Below, in pieces: positions 4,977 through 5,045 of a DNA stretch of 5,045 nucleotides (position 1 is the stretch's first letter; the number at the start of each line of letters is the position of its first letter). The notes beneath the pieces are model-generated. The model ran no database searches. It saw nothing but the letters and a program-made list of their open reading frames with translations, and was not told the DNA's origin. The position numbers were made by a program, and so were the translations under genes. This DNA comes from an uncultured Chitinophagaceae bacterium (lineage in GTDB: Bacteria; Bacteroidota; Bacteroidia; Chitinophagales; Chitinophagaceae): contig CAIMKO010000221.1 in NCBI GenBank assembly GCA_903841915.1, forward strand, positions 1-5,045. The letters run 5' to 3'.

Positions 4977-5045
4977 TGGCGATAAATACCAATGATATGA
5001 CAGTGGAGCGGAAGTATTTAGATACTTACCGATTTATGATCAAAG
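4976..5045 (+). CDS. Partial CDS, possible transposase N-terminus
   Basis: An open frame starts at ATG 4976 and runs off the window end after 23 codons. The visible peptide includes residues 10-23 as VERKYLDTYRFMIK. This charged, aromatic start resembles, from memory, the opening of some Bacteroidota IS481-like transposases, but 23 residues are too few for a firm call. The apparent IS left end upstream and the hairpin touching the start codon are consistent with that reading. A later Met at residue 8 (4997) is an alternative start. If the transposase idea is wrong, this is simply the truncated start of an unknown gene. Confidence 0.45.
   Translation, partial: MAINTNDMTVERKYLDTYRFMIK

Larger units (their letters stand above)
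4920..5045 (+). mobile_element. Possible left end of an insertion sequence
   Basis: The symmetry of the preceding palindromic repeat breaks off at 4919/4920. From 4920 the sequence begins TGTAAAGGTC; many IS3- and IS481-like elements begin with TG. A hairpin and a new reading frame follow within 60 nt, as expected for the left end of a small IS. The right end and its inverted repeat lie outside the window, so the boundary is an inference. Confidence 0.4.

Noticed and set aside
4732..4992. 86-codon minus-strand frame across the 3' intergenic region
   Set aside because: It runs through two palindromic elements and the apparent IS boundary; the translation reflects those repeats and shows no protein features.

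Overview
The window looks like a Bacteroidota chromosome, most like Chitinophagaceae/Sphingobacteriia, though genus cannot be read from it. The reasons are moderately low GC, few Shine-Dalgarno sites, two promoters of the Bacteroidota type (TTG/TTTG, about 20 nt, then TAnnTTTG), a tRNA gene without encoded CCA, and short palindromic intergenic repeats of a kind common in that group.

Layout. (1) Positions 1-734: a type II toxin-antitoxin module, hicA (toxin) then hicB (antitoxin with a C-terminal helix-turn-helix). It is preceded by a candidate promoter with a perfect 18-bp palindrome between and over its elements, a likely operator for autorepression. (2) Positions 735-908: a bidirectional terminator, then tRNA-Lys(CUU) on the minus strand with its own near-consensus promoter. 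(3) Positions 972-4753: a four-gene plus-strand operon, pxpB-pxpC-pxpA plus an NRAMP-fold membrane transporter. PxpA, PxpB and PxpC together form the prokaryotic ATP-dependent 5-oxoprolinase, which opens 5-oxoproline (pyroglutamate) to L-glutamate. The last three genes overlap by 14 and 20 nt. The pxpB-pxpC junction is instead split by about 159 nt, most of it an imperfect inverted repeat that itself carries a smaller palindrome. (4) Positions 4754-5045: two further intergenic palindromic elements, then the probable left end of an insertion sequence whose transposase gene runs off the window.

How the genes work together. The transporter lacks the residues that bind metal in true Nramp proteins (DPGN becomes GPGF; MPH becomes GGY) and is translationally linked to pxpA. 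The simplest reading is that it brings in the substrate of the pathway or a related compound rather than Mn2+ or Fe2+; this is an inference. Three of the four operon genes appear to start with GTG or TTG, so ATG-only gene calling would misplace or miss their starts.

The genes belong to known families. The points most worth a second look are the non-metal NRAMP-like transporter, the repeat that separates pxpB from pxpC and leaves an orphan AAGGAGG behind, and the probable IS that interrupts a palindromic repeat and has a hairpin abutting its transposase start.
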